The notes beneath the pieces are model-generated. The model made no database searches and was not told the DNA's origin. It saw nothing but the letters and a program-made list of their open reading frames with translations. Shown piece after piece: positions 37,327 to 48,987 of a DNA stretch of 64,000 nt; the stretch's first letter is position 1; each line of letters starts with the position of its first letter. The position numbers were made by a program, and so were the translations under genes. The DNA is taken from contig CAJFCV020000003.1 in NCBI GenBank assembly GCA_904066235.2, forward strand, positions 7,626,001-7,690,000. The letters are read 5' to 3'. This DNA is from Bursaphelenchus xylophilus (Eukaryota > Nematoda > Chromadorea > Rhabditida > Aphelenchoididae).

Positions 37327-38453
37327 TTACATAGTGTTTCTTAGTTCAAATTTTGCCGAATTATATGAAGAACCTCGGTTTCCGTACATAATCGAGACTT
37401 GTGTTCGTCGAGGTTGTAATTTCTTCATTTTTCCGCAGGATAAAATTGCAAGTTGTTCTTGGAAAGCATTGCGGTATTCTTTGCTAAATAAATCATATCT
37501 TTGCCGGATACGGATTAGTTCTTACTTTAAAACAAAGTATGCAAAGTAATTGGATGTAACTCCAAAGCTGACAATCCATCCGGCATTCATCAACAGCGCA
37601 AATCCAAATACGGGATCTGTAAGTCCGGTTTTACCCATTGTATATTGCATAATTAGGGCAATAAACCAGCCAAGGACTTCACTGAACGTCACCAAACTTA
37701 AGGGTTTCACCGTTTTCGTGACACTTCCTCTATCCCGATTCAGAAGAAAACTCCAAATTATCGCATAGCACAACATGGTGGAAATACAAATTATTAATTG
37801 CAAGTAAGCCGAAACACTGCTGTTTGTCTTCATACGAATTTGAGAGAAGATGCAAACGACAACACTAAACAGAAAGGTTAGATTCAGAGTTTATTCACTC
37901 ACGTATCCGCGTTTTCCATTGTGTATTGATAGCACCAATATACGATCAACGCAACGTTAATCAATGGGCCAGCTAACATCACAAATAAATAGGCAGTTCG
38001 ATTCACTTCGTTATAACTATAAAATAACTTCGAAATCCTCAGTTTTGGAAAAAGACTTACGTCATGGGAAAGAGCACACAAAAGAGTCGGTCCAGGGCGA
38101 TGGTAAGCATCAATGAAGGCCCCAAATATGTGCCAATAGTCGATGGCAAGTATAGAAAGTAAACATATCCCAGCTTTGCAAAGGGACTTCCCATAACGTA
38201 GTGAAACCCGAACAGTAAGTGCCCTGATTGGTGTAATGCATCGGCGACTGCATTTATTGCAATCAAAATATTGCAAGTTGAACGGAGTCGTCTAAGATGT
38301 TTTTTAAAAATACGCCCTAAAGAGTGTTTCTTACGTTTTCCGATATGTGGCTATCACAATGTTGCAGTTTCCAAAAACTCCCACAGTTGAAAACAAACAA
38401 CACATTGATACCCCAATTAAAGCTCCTAAACTGTAGGTGTCGAACGGATTCAT
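37327..38453 (-). CDS. Srsx-family chemoreceptor GPCR C
   Basis: N-terminus MNPFDTYSLGALIGVSMCCL with TVGVFGNCNIVIATYRK. Exon 2 has LRSTCNILIAINAVADALHQSG and LTIALDRLFCVLFPMT. A short exon carries TM4 (YLFVMLAGPLINVALIVYWC). The 37.5-37.9 kb exon has SAYLQLIICISTMLCYAIIW and KPLSLVTFSEVLGWFIAL. The last exon has NYFAYFVLKNKEYRNAFQEQL and a Ser/Arg-rich tail, stop at 37327. Intact. Its longer insertion before TM5 and different DRL..F context make it the most divergent of the three. Confidence 0.92.
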
Positions 38454-39519
38454 TTAAATAGAATAAAATTTTAATTAAAAAATAAAAATTGAGATGCGTA
38501 CATATATAGTATGTGCAAAAATGCAGTCACACCTTCCTTATTTGGAACGGAACAGTCCTCCGAATATTGGATTTGTCGCATGTCATCTTGTCGTTGAGAG
38601 AAAAAAATATTACAAAACAACAGACATGCAGATTTTATAATGTTTTACAATAACAATTCTGCGAAGATACACCTATATTCTACAACAATTTCGATGAAAT
38701 GTTCATTGTACTTTTTATCAAACCGTCAAATTGTATTTTTCAAAAAATGGATTCATCTCTGTTTCAACATGCAGCTTACACATCCGGGCAAAATCGGAGA
38801 GGATGTCATTTGTGATCCGATGAACTCAGAAATGATGCGACGCAAATTTTCCCATTTCTTCTACTACACATTCAAATTCTTCAAAAAATAGAGGAGTTGT
38901 TTTTTTCAATCCGATTAAAAATCCGATAAGTCAAAAAATGGCCGCCATGTAACACCTCAGGCAATCCTTCATCTTTTGCTCTTGTCAATTCATCAAACTG
39001 GCTCTTTCGTTTCCTCTGCTCAAACCCTCAAACCAGAGTGATCAAAACTTGATCTTGTTTTTCCGCTTGACCATTGGCCATATGCCATATGGCCCAGCTC
39101 TTTTTTATACCTTTTCGGCCCCGACCACCGGGCGTCATTGATCCCGATTCCGATTTGTGTTTGAGGATCTTCGATTTATCCTCCGCCATATGAGGATCGC
39201 GGTTTTTGGAAGGTCCGAACCCTACTAAATCTCGCGGGGCTGCCTAAAAATGATTTGGGATTCAGCCAGTCATTTTTTATTACACCGGGAAAAATTTGAC
39301 AGTATGTTTGTCAAAGTCCTCGCATTAAGATCTTTTCTAGCAATTGATTGACAATTTACTCGGGAAATTAGTTGATGGATCAAGTGAATCCCGGATTACG
39401 CAACCTCCTTTTCTTTGTTTCTCTTTGGCTAATTGTTTATCTTTTGTCTCTCGCTCCCAATGGGACCCATTTCTCTTCCGAATTCTTACATTGATCCGTT
39501 CGTCCTCTCCACGAATCAT
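38454..39519. other. intergenic, includes presumed U1 snRNA promoter
   Basis: No protein gene supported. The 60-90 bp before 39520 should contain the proximal sequence element of the U1 gene, but without other snRNA genes from this genome I cannot point to it. Confidence 0.4.
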
Positions 39520-39673
39520 AAACTTACCTGGCTGGGAGAGCGGCACGATCAAGAAGGTGTCGCCTCCACGGTGAGGCCCTCCCATTGCACTTTGGGGTGG
39601 GTTGACCTGTGTGACAACTCCGAGTCGGGGTTGGCCAACAGCTAAATTTTTGCGTGTGGGGTCCACGGACCTC
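39520..39673 (+). ncRNA. U1: U1 spliceosomal snRNA
   Basis: Starts AAACTTACCTGGC, whose ACUUACCUG pairs with 5' splice sites. Stem-loop I carries GATCAAGAAGG, the U1-70K loop of nematodes. GGTGAGGCCCTCCC then CATTGCACTTTGG is stem-loop II with the U1A-binding UUGCAC loop. A stem-loop III follows, then the Sm site AAATTTTTG (about 39643-39651), and a 3' hairpin GGGGTC-CACG-GACCTC at 39658-39673. Length is 154 nt, close to nematode U1 (about 164). All functional elements are intact, so this should be an active gene. Protein reading frames on the opposite strand here are shadows. Confidence 0.93.
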
Positions 39674-41110
39674 TTATATATATTCTCCTAGAATTCGAAT
39701 TTTCTGATACGGGCATCATCATCAACACGCATTCATCGTAGCTGAAAATCGCCTGAACCTTGCAACAATTTCCTTTCTGCTTTCTTCAACTTAGAATTTA
39801 TTAGCAATTCCCATATGGCCGGGAGATAAATCAAATTCCGAAACCAAGTTTATCCGGTTTCGAAGGGAGATACATACAGCTGCCCTGAGGAAAGCCGTTG
39901 AGATCGCCTTTAAGACATCTCTGGAACAATAAATAAAACACGTTTTGTGGAACCATTAGTCTGAGGAGGAATGGCTTCGGGATTATAGCTTGTTGCGACC
40001 TCAACGTTATTTTCATACGGATGTATTGAGCAATTCTATTGAATCCAAGTAGGTAACTGTTTAGTGTCAATTCATTTCCTGAAAATCAAATTTAATCTTA
40101 TCCTATTGGATATCTCGTAAGCTTTCATGTTTATGATTCTTCCATTGTACATAAAATATCCACTTTAGTCATAAATCATCTGTCTCTCTTTATCGTCATT
40201 GGAAAAATAAATAAAATGCAGGCTAAGCTTGTTTTACGAAAGCCAAACCAAAACTTTTTTTATTGGTTTGGCAAATTAATTTCATTTTTCCAATAGTCGA
40301 CATGTAATTCGGGTGCCTGGAAAGAAAAGAAAAGGTTTTAAGGGACCACAGATGACGACATCAGGCCTAAATTGGGTGTTGTTTATTGTTTTTATATACA
40401 GGGCCTTACTACATAGTCTCCGGGATTAACTTTCTTTTTATAATTGTTTTTGCCGTTCGTTATTTTCGTTAACAATTCGCTCCTATTGCTGTAAAATTCG
40501 TTTTTCTTCGGTCCGCCAAGATCGCGCTGATTTCACGCTTGACTAACCGCAGAGGAGGGAAATGCTTATTTGATACGTCTTTCTCATTATTCTCCGTCTC
40601 GACGAAACCAACGAACCGTTTCCAAATCATCCCCCAATTCTCTCCATCAGGTAATTTACAGGTCGTTATTTTTTGGGACGGGAAAAGAATTGACGTATTT
40701 TTCATTCATTAACATATTCATTTATAGCCGATGAAAGTGAGATCTCAAATGCGATTTCTGTAAGAGTAAGGATCGTGTCATTTTTCTGTCTTCTTAAAAC
40801 ATTCACCTTGCCACGCGCAGGATGCCCATTAACTAGCCCTTTCTCTCCACCCTTCCTGGTGTTGCCTCGCATTGAAATTGAGGTGAAATTAAAAGCAAGG
40901 GGATCGGGGAAGATGAAGAAGGTTGCGCATACATTCAATTTATGGTCATTCAAAATATGGGCAGTTTCAAGGATAGCCATTTTTTGGATCGGCCTTTTAT
41001 CGTCGCGTCAAAAACAAAAGCATTTCCACAGTTATTTACTTTGTACATAGACATTCGCGCTGCAAACTAAAATTGCTTTTATGTAAATCGCATGGTCGCT
41101 TTTTATTATA
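39674..41110. other. intergenic, no supported gene
   Basis: Short open frames on both strands (up to about 92 codons at 40702-40980) show no domain or splice-supported chain. Nothing else recognised. Confidence 0.45.
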
Positions 41111-41782
41111 CAGGGTGTTCCAAGAATTATGGAAAAAACTATTCGTTAATAACTTTGTGCTCGGTGATCCAATCCGAAAAATTTTTTTTGCATTTTGCAG
41201 AAAACCGTTGGAGTTTTTCGAATCAAAAAAGATTTTTTCGTTTTATCGGCGGAGACTTCCGTAATCCGCCTTGAATTCGGCGGAGTGCTTTTTTCACAAA
41301 CGAGGCTGTAAAATGGGTTCATTTTTTCTCCGCCGGTTTCTACGCCGAATTGCCTTTTTTTCTTCCCAGTGGGCCGAAGACGCAATAAGTCCTATCTAGG
41401 CGCCATGCCACCAGGAATACCATACGTTTTGGTTTTAGCCAATTTTGACTCTCAAAAGTCGAAGAAAAATCGTCCGCCGAGGTTAAAAAATGTCTCCGCC
41501 GAATGACAAAAATTTGAAACAAATGTCATATTGTATCTATTGAATCCTCTCCCGCCCATTTACTTCACACATACAACAATTTACAGCCTCGTTTGTGAAA
41601 AAAAGCACTCCGCCGAATTCAAGGAGGATTACCGAAGTCTCCGCCGATCAATGAAAAATATTTTTCTTGATTCTAAAAACTCAAAGGTTTTCCTGTAAAA
41701 TGCAAAAAAAATTTTTTGGATTGGACCACCGAGCACAAAGTTATTAATGAATAGTTTTTTCCATAATTCTAGGAACACCCTG
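41111..41782. mobile_element. 672-bp foldback DNA element (Tc1/mariner-like ends)
   Basis: Inverted repeats of about 200 bp: left arm from CAGGGTGTTCC (41111) to about 41310, right arm about 41583-41782, matching with scattered differences and small indels. TA flanks both ends (41109-41110, 41783-41784). The CAGGGTG start and TA duplication suggest mobilisation by a mariner-type transposase. No transposase frame in the 270-bp centre. Confidence 0.88.
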
Positions 41783-42428
41783 TACATTTATTTTTCTTCT
41801 TCCACCGGGTAAGACGCTGATTCGGGGAAACTATTAAAATTTGAGCCGGCCCTCGGGCATGAATAAAATTTGTAACATTAAAAATTCCTGGCAATTTTTC
41901 GTTGCTTTACCGCGCCTGTGGCGCTCTTCCTCAGATTTTATTTATATTTTGGAAAGCCGCTCAAGTGTTCTTAGGGATTCTGATAATTCGTTAGACAAAA
42001 AATTCCGGGAAGAATTGAGGCCCTGGAAAGGACAAATAATTAGAGTTCGGGGGTTTCAGTAAGTTCTGTGTTTTGCTCAGTGCATTGTTCTACGTCAAGA
42101 CCATGCGCTTGCAGATGGCATGTTGCAACAAAACATGAGTTCATTATCTTCTGTTATTTTAGTCAGCGTTTTCTGTTTTGTTTATTAGAAATGTTTATAT
42201 TGATTCGTAATATTTGCTCTTTTTTGGTAGAGATAGAGTTGTATTTTAATTTCTCGATGGGTAATTTGGCAGACTTAATATGCTTTTTTGATACTGTCAA
42301 TTTAGAGATTGCATAAGTGATAGACGCAAGGTGATTTTTTTCCCTCTGTCCCAAATTTTCCCTCCAAGCTTCAAGTAAGGAATCCGTATAGTATCCGATT
42401 CCTCTTACTGACCCTTCTTTCATGTATA
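41783..42428. other. gap between two foldback elements
   Basis: An open frame of 73 codons at 41841-42062 and another of 82 at 42068-42316 show no recognisable domain. Nothing supported. Confidence 0.4.
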
Positions 42429-43988
42429 CAGTAGTTGACAGCGAATTGTCAATTTTTTTATTTCGTGTGTAACTTCACTCAGACTCAACAGAATTTGATG
42501 AGACTAAGAGCGTTTAAGAGGCTGGGAGACACGCTTTAACCTTATGAAATTGTTTTATTTCATATCGGCCACAGGCGTGGTAAAAATTTCAAAAAAAGTT
42601 TTTTGGGGGACAACGAATTGTCAATTTTTACATTTTGAGGCATAAGATCTCAATAAACCAGCATATAAAGACTAGAATGGAGAGTAATCAGTTGCCAGCA
42701 ATCATAGAACAGCATACAACGGGTTTCAGCCATTAGTATAATCTCCTTCGCTTTCTATAGGTCGGGCACTTGGGGGTGGACCATGTACAATATAATGTCA
42801 GCCTGGGGGCTTCCTAGGCCGAAATTATCTTATATTCCGGTTTTTTATGGGCGGTTACATCTTACTACGCTAGGGCAAGTCAAAAAAATTACACCTAACG
42901 GGTTACACTTGCGCCTTGTTACCTCGAATATGTTAATCATGGCCTTTCATACTGTTGGTCAGAGTATCAAAAATCAAAAAATGTCGCGCATGAAGATCGT
43001 TGGAGAAACCTTCTATATTTGAAAACAAACTACATTAAAAGACAAATATTCAGTGCCTTTCACATGTCAGTACCAGCACTCATGGAAGAGGTATGCAGAG
43101 GGAAATATTTGGATTTACATGAATTTTCACGTCGGGTTTGCAACACCCAGAAAAATTCTTATTTCTTCAAGCCTGCAACTTCCAAGACATTTTATTAGCA
43201 TATTAGAGATTTTTGCAAGCATTAAAAATATTAGCTTTAACGTTTAAAAACGCAGAAGACGTGCAATAAAATCATTAATTTACTCATCAGCCTAGTGTGG
43301 CACAAGAATTAATTGGACCGTCAGAATCTCACCCGGAAATTTCAGGGCGCCGAGACAGGTAATGAAATAATTTGCAGAATGCCGTTAGTTTGGCCGTAAA
43401 GGAGGATTAAATGAACCTATGCCCCCTGTCGGCAAAAAATTATCGATTTTTGGGCGAAACACAGAGTTTAAATGACCAAAAATAATATTATCTGACGAAT
43501 TTTTGACCCGTAGCCCCTCCAAGTTGTAATCCGGTGCAAGTGTGTTAAATATATGCAATAATCTTCCATAAAAAACCGGAATATAAGATAATTTCGGCCT
43601 AGGAAGCCCCCAGGCTGACATTATATTGTACATGGTCCACCCCCAAGTGCCCGACCTATAGAAAGCGAAGGAGATTATACTAATGGCTGAAACCCGTTGT
43701 ATGCTGTTCTATGATTGCTGGCAACTGATTACTCTCCATTCTAGTATTTATATGCTGGTTTATTGAGATCTTATGCCTCAAAATGTAAAAATTGACAATT
43801 CGTTGTCCCCCAAAAAAATTTTTTTTGAAATTTTTACCACGCCTGTGGCCGATATGAAATAAAACAATTTCATAAGGTTAAAGCGTGTCTCCCAGCCTCT
43901 TAAACGCTCTTAGTCTCATCAAATTCTGTTGAGTCTGAGTGAAGTTACATACGAAATAAAAAAATTGACAATTCGCTGTCAACTACTG
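42429..43988. mobile_element. 1.56-kb foldback DNA element with about 430-bp inverted repeats
   Basis: Left arm runs from CAGTAGTTGACAGCGAATTG (42429) to about 42860. The right arm is its near-perfect inverse, about 43555-43988. TA on both sides (42427-42428, 43989-43990) is the target duplication. Both arms contain the same small open stretch (MYNIMSAWGLPRPKLSYIP) because they are copies. The central about 700 bp differs between strands and has no transposase catalytic motif I can see. The arms are so similar that the element is probably young. Ends resemble Tc1-type termini (CAGT..TG). Confidence 0.92.
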
Positions 43989-43998
43989 TACGTGTAAT

Positions 43999-44143
43999 AA
44001 ACTTACCTGGCTGGGAGAACGACGGGTCTTACCGTCACGGTGAAGCCTTCCCTTGCCACTTGAGGGACGGGCTGACCTGTGTGGCAGCTCCGAGATGGGG
44101 TTGGCCAACAGCTAAATCTTTGCGCTTGAGGAACACGAACCTC
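43999..44143 (+). pseudogene. U1 snRNA pseudogene
   Basis: Aligns with the U1 gene at 39520 over its whole length: AAACTTACCTGGCTGGGAGA at the start, GGTGAAGCC, GGGCTGACCTGTGTGGCA, GGGGTTGGCCAACAGCTAAAT. The functional parts are damaged: the U1-70K loop sequence is lost, the U1A loop reads TTGCCACT instead of TTGCACT, the Sm site reads AAATCTTTG, and the 3' hairpin is weakened. A transposable element ends 10 bp upstream, removing any promoter. A variant U1 is conceivable but unlikely. Confidence 0.85.
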
Positions 44144-45953
44144 TGATAAACATAAAAGTACTAAAGATTTGAAGTGCCAAATAGGCTAGACTAGAAGACA
44201 AAGGCTCAAAGAAATTATTACATAGTTTACATCCGGAAGGATTTAATCTGGTCTGATTCTGTAACCATTTAAAGTGTCATTGTTAGAGTAGCCAAAAAAG
44301 TTCTGGAAGTAAGAGATTTAATCAAGTACGAATTCATTCTCTTCGTATCATGTCATTCGGTTAGATTTTCGTCTATGAATAATTTATTTCTCAATTGAAT
44401 GTATCGAATGCCAAGTTGGGGTGGAGATATTTTTGGACAAAAGATTGTTTTCAGCTGTCATTTCAAGCTGCATGTGCAATTTTCAATTATAGATATTGTC
44501 ATACTTATTTATTGCCAGACTTTTTGGTTGCCCTCTTCCCAATATAATAGTCCACTGATATGATTTTAATTACCACAGGGTCTAGCCAATTTGGAGTTAG
44601 GTGCAAACATCCTTCGTTAATTCAAATCTCCTCCCGTACACACATTTAAGGGATTAAAAATGTAAAGTCCAAGCGAGTAATTCCTTATTGTTTTACAAAC
44701 CAAATAAGTTATTCCTTTTTGTGCTGACCGAACCTTTTGTGAGGGATTTCCGAGTTTGGTCGCAGGCGTTCAAAGTCCGCGAATAAACAAAAATCCCTTT
44801 TTTCAGTCGCGAGGGATCCAAATCGGGTGCAGAATTGACCGATGGGTTGGAATTAGGTTTGCAAGGGGTGTAATTTGAATAATAGACATGCTAAACTAAT
44901 TGATTTATTGCTTTCAATTTCTATTTAATTCCAGGAATACAATTTATAGTTTGAAGAACCGGTTTTATGTCCTATTTCTTATCAACGATTAGTTGATTAC
45001 ATTTAACACGCTTTCGTTGTTCCATTTGAAAAGATGTCAGGTAGCTGAGAAATAATTCTAAGCAATAATCAACTTGCTTTAAAAAAACTAAAATTTTGGC
45101 AACAAAATGCAATGTTCTGTATGTCGAAGATTCATTTCCTCCCAATGAAAAAAACTATAAGTCTCGTCAAAGCAATTGACTGATGACGGTTTCGTTTTTT
45201 TGTTTCCCTGCAAGGTCATTGAGTCGACGTTTTTTCTATACCCCCTCCCTTTTCCTATAAGAAAAAAAGTTGTCTCTAAAGATGACTATTTCCTCGATAC
45301 CGTTTTTCCAGGGGTGATAGTTTGATTAGCCACCGAGAGAATGATGACTCAACCAGTCGATGGTGGTTCTTAACGTGTTTGTAATTCAATCTTGCTTACT
45401 TGCGCCCTCTCGTTCTGTGTACGTTAGAAATGTTTATAGGCCCGCGTTCCGTGCAGGGAAATACTACTTTTTAACCCCGCCGGGGGTTTCCAGTCATCGT
45501 GGTGTCTCAGAATAAGTGGGGGATTTTTTGTTTTGAAGGGCGTGGCGGTTACGGAAGCATGGAATGATAGGCCACTTTTGACTCATTTTCCAGGGTTTTG
45601 GAAAGTCGAGAGTGGAAAAGTTGCCTCAGCGCGCTGTCTGGGAGCATTACTTTGGAGTGACCAGAGGGAGTTTTTGTTTTTTGAAGCGTGTTGTCCTTCC
45701 TTGTTGTCTGGCACTTGTTTGCAAATTCATTATCAAATTTAAGCAATTTCATTGACTACGTATAATTTAAATTGTATCATTCTGTTAATCAACGGAGATT
45801 ATTACGATGACGATTTTATCTCAAACTTATCACGTTATTTTTTTATTCTGCAAAATTTATGTCTACAGAATGTTTTCGCGTAATTTGCTTCTTATTTTTT
45901 CTAAAAATTATGCAAATTAGGCTATAACTTAATTTTTGCAGGGTATAATCGAC
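44144..45953. other. intergenic, no supported gene
   Basis: About 1.8 kb of AT-rich sequence without coding signal. It ends in TTTTTGCAG (45932-45940), a likely spliced-leader acceptor for the next gene. Confidence 0.5.
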
Positions 45954-46553
45954 ATGAAGGTACCGTCGATAATCATATTTATCTTCGTGATCTCATTTAC
46001 CTACACTACAGCCTTAAAGTGCAAATGTACACAGAGCAGTAACCGAAATCCATGTGACAGTGGAATATGTGAAGTTGATGCAAACGGATGTAAGTTTAAG
46101 ATTGTTAACTTTTTTTCATATTAAAGTCCATTCTGGCGACCAGTAACCTTTTCCGTTTTAAAAAAATTAATCTCTGATTTCATATATCATCAAGGTATCA
46201 AAAAGAAAATTCACCGTTTTCCATTAGCTGGATATAACATAATTTATAAACTGACATAATTGATTTAAGCTTGTTTAACGCTAAACCACGAAGCCAGTGG
46301 ATTTCATTACGCCTGTTCGACAAGTAAACTCTCAAATGGTCAATGCACGGATAAAACTACAAAATCCGGACAGAAAGTTACCGTCTGCAGTTGTTCCAAC
46401 GATGACTACTGTAATTTCCAACGATGGGGACAACAAGAACAAAAGAGTATAATTGACTCAGCGGAAGATGACGATGCCAACTCTTCGTCTTCACTTATCA
46501 TTTCAACTAGTCTAATGCTGATAAGCGCTGTTATTCTAAGGTGGATTAATTAG
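45954..46553 (+). CDS. small secreted, GPI-anchored Ly6/three-finger-like protein
   Basis: Two exons, 45954-46089 and 46270-46553; 139 residues. A signal peptide spans residues about 1-21 (KVPSIIIFIFVISFTYTTA). The mature part has ten cysteines: KCKC, NPCDSGIC, SCLTL, HYACS, GQCTD and a closing VCSCSNDDYCN. The C-C...CN ending is the hallmark of Ly6/uPAR and activin-receptor-like three-finger folds. The C-terminus is a Ser-rich linker and hydrophobic tail (SLIISTSLMLISAVIL) with almost no residues after it, as in GPI-anchored proteins. Function unknown; nematode members of this class act as neuronal or channel-modulating surface proteins, but I cannot assign this one. Confidence 0.82.
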
Positions 46554-46779
46554 TATTATTTTGTAATTTGGTTAAAGTAGTAAGTATTCAGACAAAAATA
46601 TTTTATCCATGTAATACTCCTGCTCATTTTCTCTCTAAGAAGACATGTTTTATTTTTCTAATTATTGCCTCGAAAACGGTTATTTTTGTAAGAACTCAAT
46701 GTTATTGTACTCTCTACAAATGCTTTCTTTTTATGTAAACAGTTTTGTGTTTTAAACTTAAAAGTTCATAATAAATATA

Positions 46780-46790
46780 CAGGGTGTGCC
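46780..46790 (+). repeat. solo mariner-like end
   Basis: TA followed by CAGGGTGTGCC, resembling the terminus of the element at 41111 (CAGGGTGTTCC). No partner end found in the window. Confidence 0.35.
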
Positions 46791-46930
46791 ATCTTTGTGG
46801 CCTGATTTGAATTGGTTGTACCATCAGTGGGGTACAATATCAAAATTAGGTAAGCCAGTATGAAGGAACGCGCTTTATTTTATTTTACGGCGCTGAATTC
46901 AGTAAATATATATACACAAGAGTAAGTAAG

Positions 46931-48699
46931 TTACCAGGATTGAGTTCGTTCGATTTCTTGGGCTTTTGGGATCCATTCTATGAGAAATTGCTCCATTTTT
47001 AATTGTTTTTGCCCATCTGTAAAGTCATGGTTTTCCGCAATCGCACTGATACCCGCATGTAGTGAAATGTAAGGATGTGGTCTTCTGGCTTGAGTCTTGA
47101 TGATTTTCCATTTAAGTCTATCTGCAACAATTCTTTATATGTTTAGCTGGCAACGTACAACTGACAACAACTGCGCTACTTTATACAAATGGTAAGTACT
47201 TACGGTTTGGCAAAACATCGAAGAACAACATCTCCACTTCTTCCAGACCCTTTCGTTTCCTCCGAGTCTCATGTTCTGGTTCGTTTTCAATTGGCCTATT
47301 ATAGTTGAATTGCTCCGTATCCGTGAAGTCAAACATGAAATCATCATCAAATGACATGTCGATGTCTTGATCCATATTCTCATACCGATCCAACGGAGGG
47401 ATGATGTCGAAATAACCAAAATTCCGAAACTCAGGAGCTGGCCTTCTGATTGTTTCGTGGATTTCGGTATTCAGATATAGGTCGGTACTGTAATCCCAAC
47501 TAAGAGTGGTCGCATCGAATACGAGGAACTGAAAGCAACATAAATTATTATTACTTAACGTTTTGGGGTATAAAAATAAGACTACAGTAAATTCATCAAG
47601 ACAATTCTATAAATAAACCTACCTCCCCAAGTTGTTCATCGAGAATAATACAGTCCGAGATTGCCTTCCATACATCAGTAATTTCGGCTTTGAATAAAAG
47701 AGAACTAGAGTCAATGTGGTGAATCTGCATTACTCCAGACTTATCTGTACGAGTATTTATTAGACCAAATCCACTTACGGAACTGAACAAGAAGGCACCC
47801 GGACTCCTTCAAAATCTTCGTCGAATAGTGGGGATCCAAGATTTCAATGCGCATCTCATGATTACTCTCGATATTCCGGACACAAATCATTTCGTCGGAA
47901 CTTCTGAATTGGACATATCGACCAACCGGATCACAAAAGGGCTCGTCGCTGCAGATATCTATCTTCGAAAACTTCTGACTCAAGACATCTCTTATGAAGC
48001 CACCTTGGTACTCTATCACGGGTTCTGTATAGTTGAATTTTTCTAGGTCGTCGGGCAATAGTTCGGTTTGAGATTCGATGTCAAACACTTTGCAAGAACC
48101 GGGAGTCTAAAAAACAGTTGTGATATACCGTATCAGAAAACATAGTATAAAAATATGTTTAACTGTCACTAGAACGACAAAAAGAAATAAGCGCTTACCA
48201 TAGCCACCATTAATCGTCCATTCTCTACGATGTAAAACCGGTAAATAGGGAATCCAATGTTGATAAATCGGAGAAAAGGACGATCAAAGTCAAGACTCAG
48301 GATAACAGCATAATCATATCCAACCAAACCAAAACGATCGGTCCGGGAGTCAAATTCAAATCTGATGTTGTAGGGATTGACAAGGGTGCAGTCATTCCAA
48401 AGTCGATTATGGGCACTAAGACAATACAATTTACATTCAGCCAAAATTAATGTCACAGCAAGGCTAGTATGATAAGAAACTACTTACTCCACAACGACTT
48501 GTTCCCAAGTTTCTCCAGGAAATCGGTACATCTTGTTGTCCAGACATAGTTGCCGGAAGTCGATGCCAATGATTTTGTTGAGATCCTCATGAGTCAAAGC
48601 AAGTCGGCAGACAGAATAGAAGTCCGGGATTTTATTGATAATGCGAATCCATACAGCTTCAGACAGTTTCCAGTGGGGTGGTATAGTTTTGAATTCCAT
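46931..48699 (-). CDS. F-box-like protein, paralogue 1
   Basis: Six exons: 48488-48699, 48199-48415, 47779-48106, 47623-47744, 47204-47528, 46931-47121; 464 residues, intact. The N-terminus (WKLSEAVWIRIINKIPDFYSVCRLALTHEDLNKI, about residues 10-43) has the spacing of an F-box, so a role as an SCF ubiquitin-ligase adaptor is plausible but unproven. The rest is beta-rich, with repeated patterns such as FDSRTDRFGLVGYDYAVILS and FIRDVLSQKFSKIDICSDEP, perhaps a propeller. An acidic segment (DMSFDDDFMFDFTDTEQ) precedes a basic KRKGLEE, and the C-terminal ARRPHPYISL motif is shared with paralogue 2. Family not recognised. Confidence 0.82.
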
Positions 48700-48878
48700 C
48701 GAGAGCTCTGCGACGTTTTAAAAAGATAACGTTTTGCAAGGATAAAGACGTCTGAGTGAGTAGAGATAAGCCGTGTGCACAGACAATCCCGGCCCTAAAA
48801 AACGCTTCTGATATTATACCTAAAAATGGTTCTGGACGCTCTGGACAAATCTTTAAAACCAAAACCCCTCCTTTTTAC

Positions 48879-48987
48879 GGCTTCGTGGAAATTGGGCAGA
48901 GTGAAATTGGACAGAGTGAAACTCGACAGATTTTTTTCACTGCAATTATTTCTGTCCAATTTCACTCTGTCCAATTTCCACGAAGCC
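48879..48987. mobile_element. 109-bp palindromic MITE with 8-bp target duplication
   Basis: Almost a perfect hairpin: GGCTTCGTGGAAATTGG at the left and its inverse at the right, with an inner repeated GAGTGAAA(T/C)T(G/C)GACAG arm. CTTTTTAC lies directly on both sides (48871-48878, 48988-48995), an 8-bp duplication as made by hAT-type transposases. Located between the two F-box-like genes. Confidence 0.85.

Noticed and set aside
39337..39666. 109-codon minus-strand frame, and plus-strand frames, over 39.34-39.67 kb
   Set aside because: They coincide with the U1 snRNA gene, whose structure explains the sequence.
42783..43633. Repeated small protein starting MYNIMSAWGLPRPKLSYIP on both strands
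   Set aside because: The two frames are the inverted arms of one transposon, not two genes; no transposase motif and the frames differ beyond the arms.
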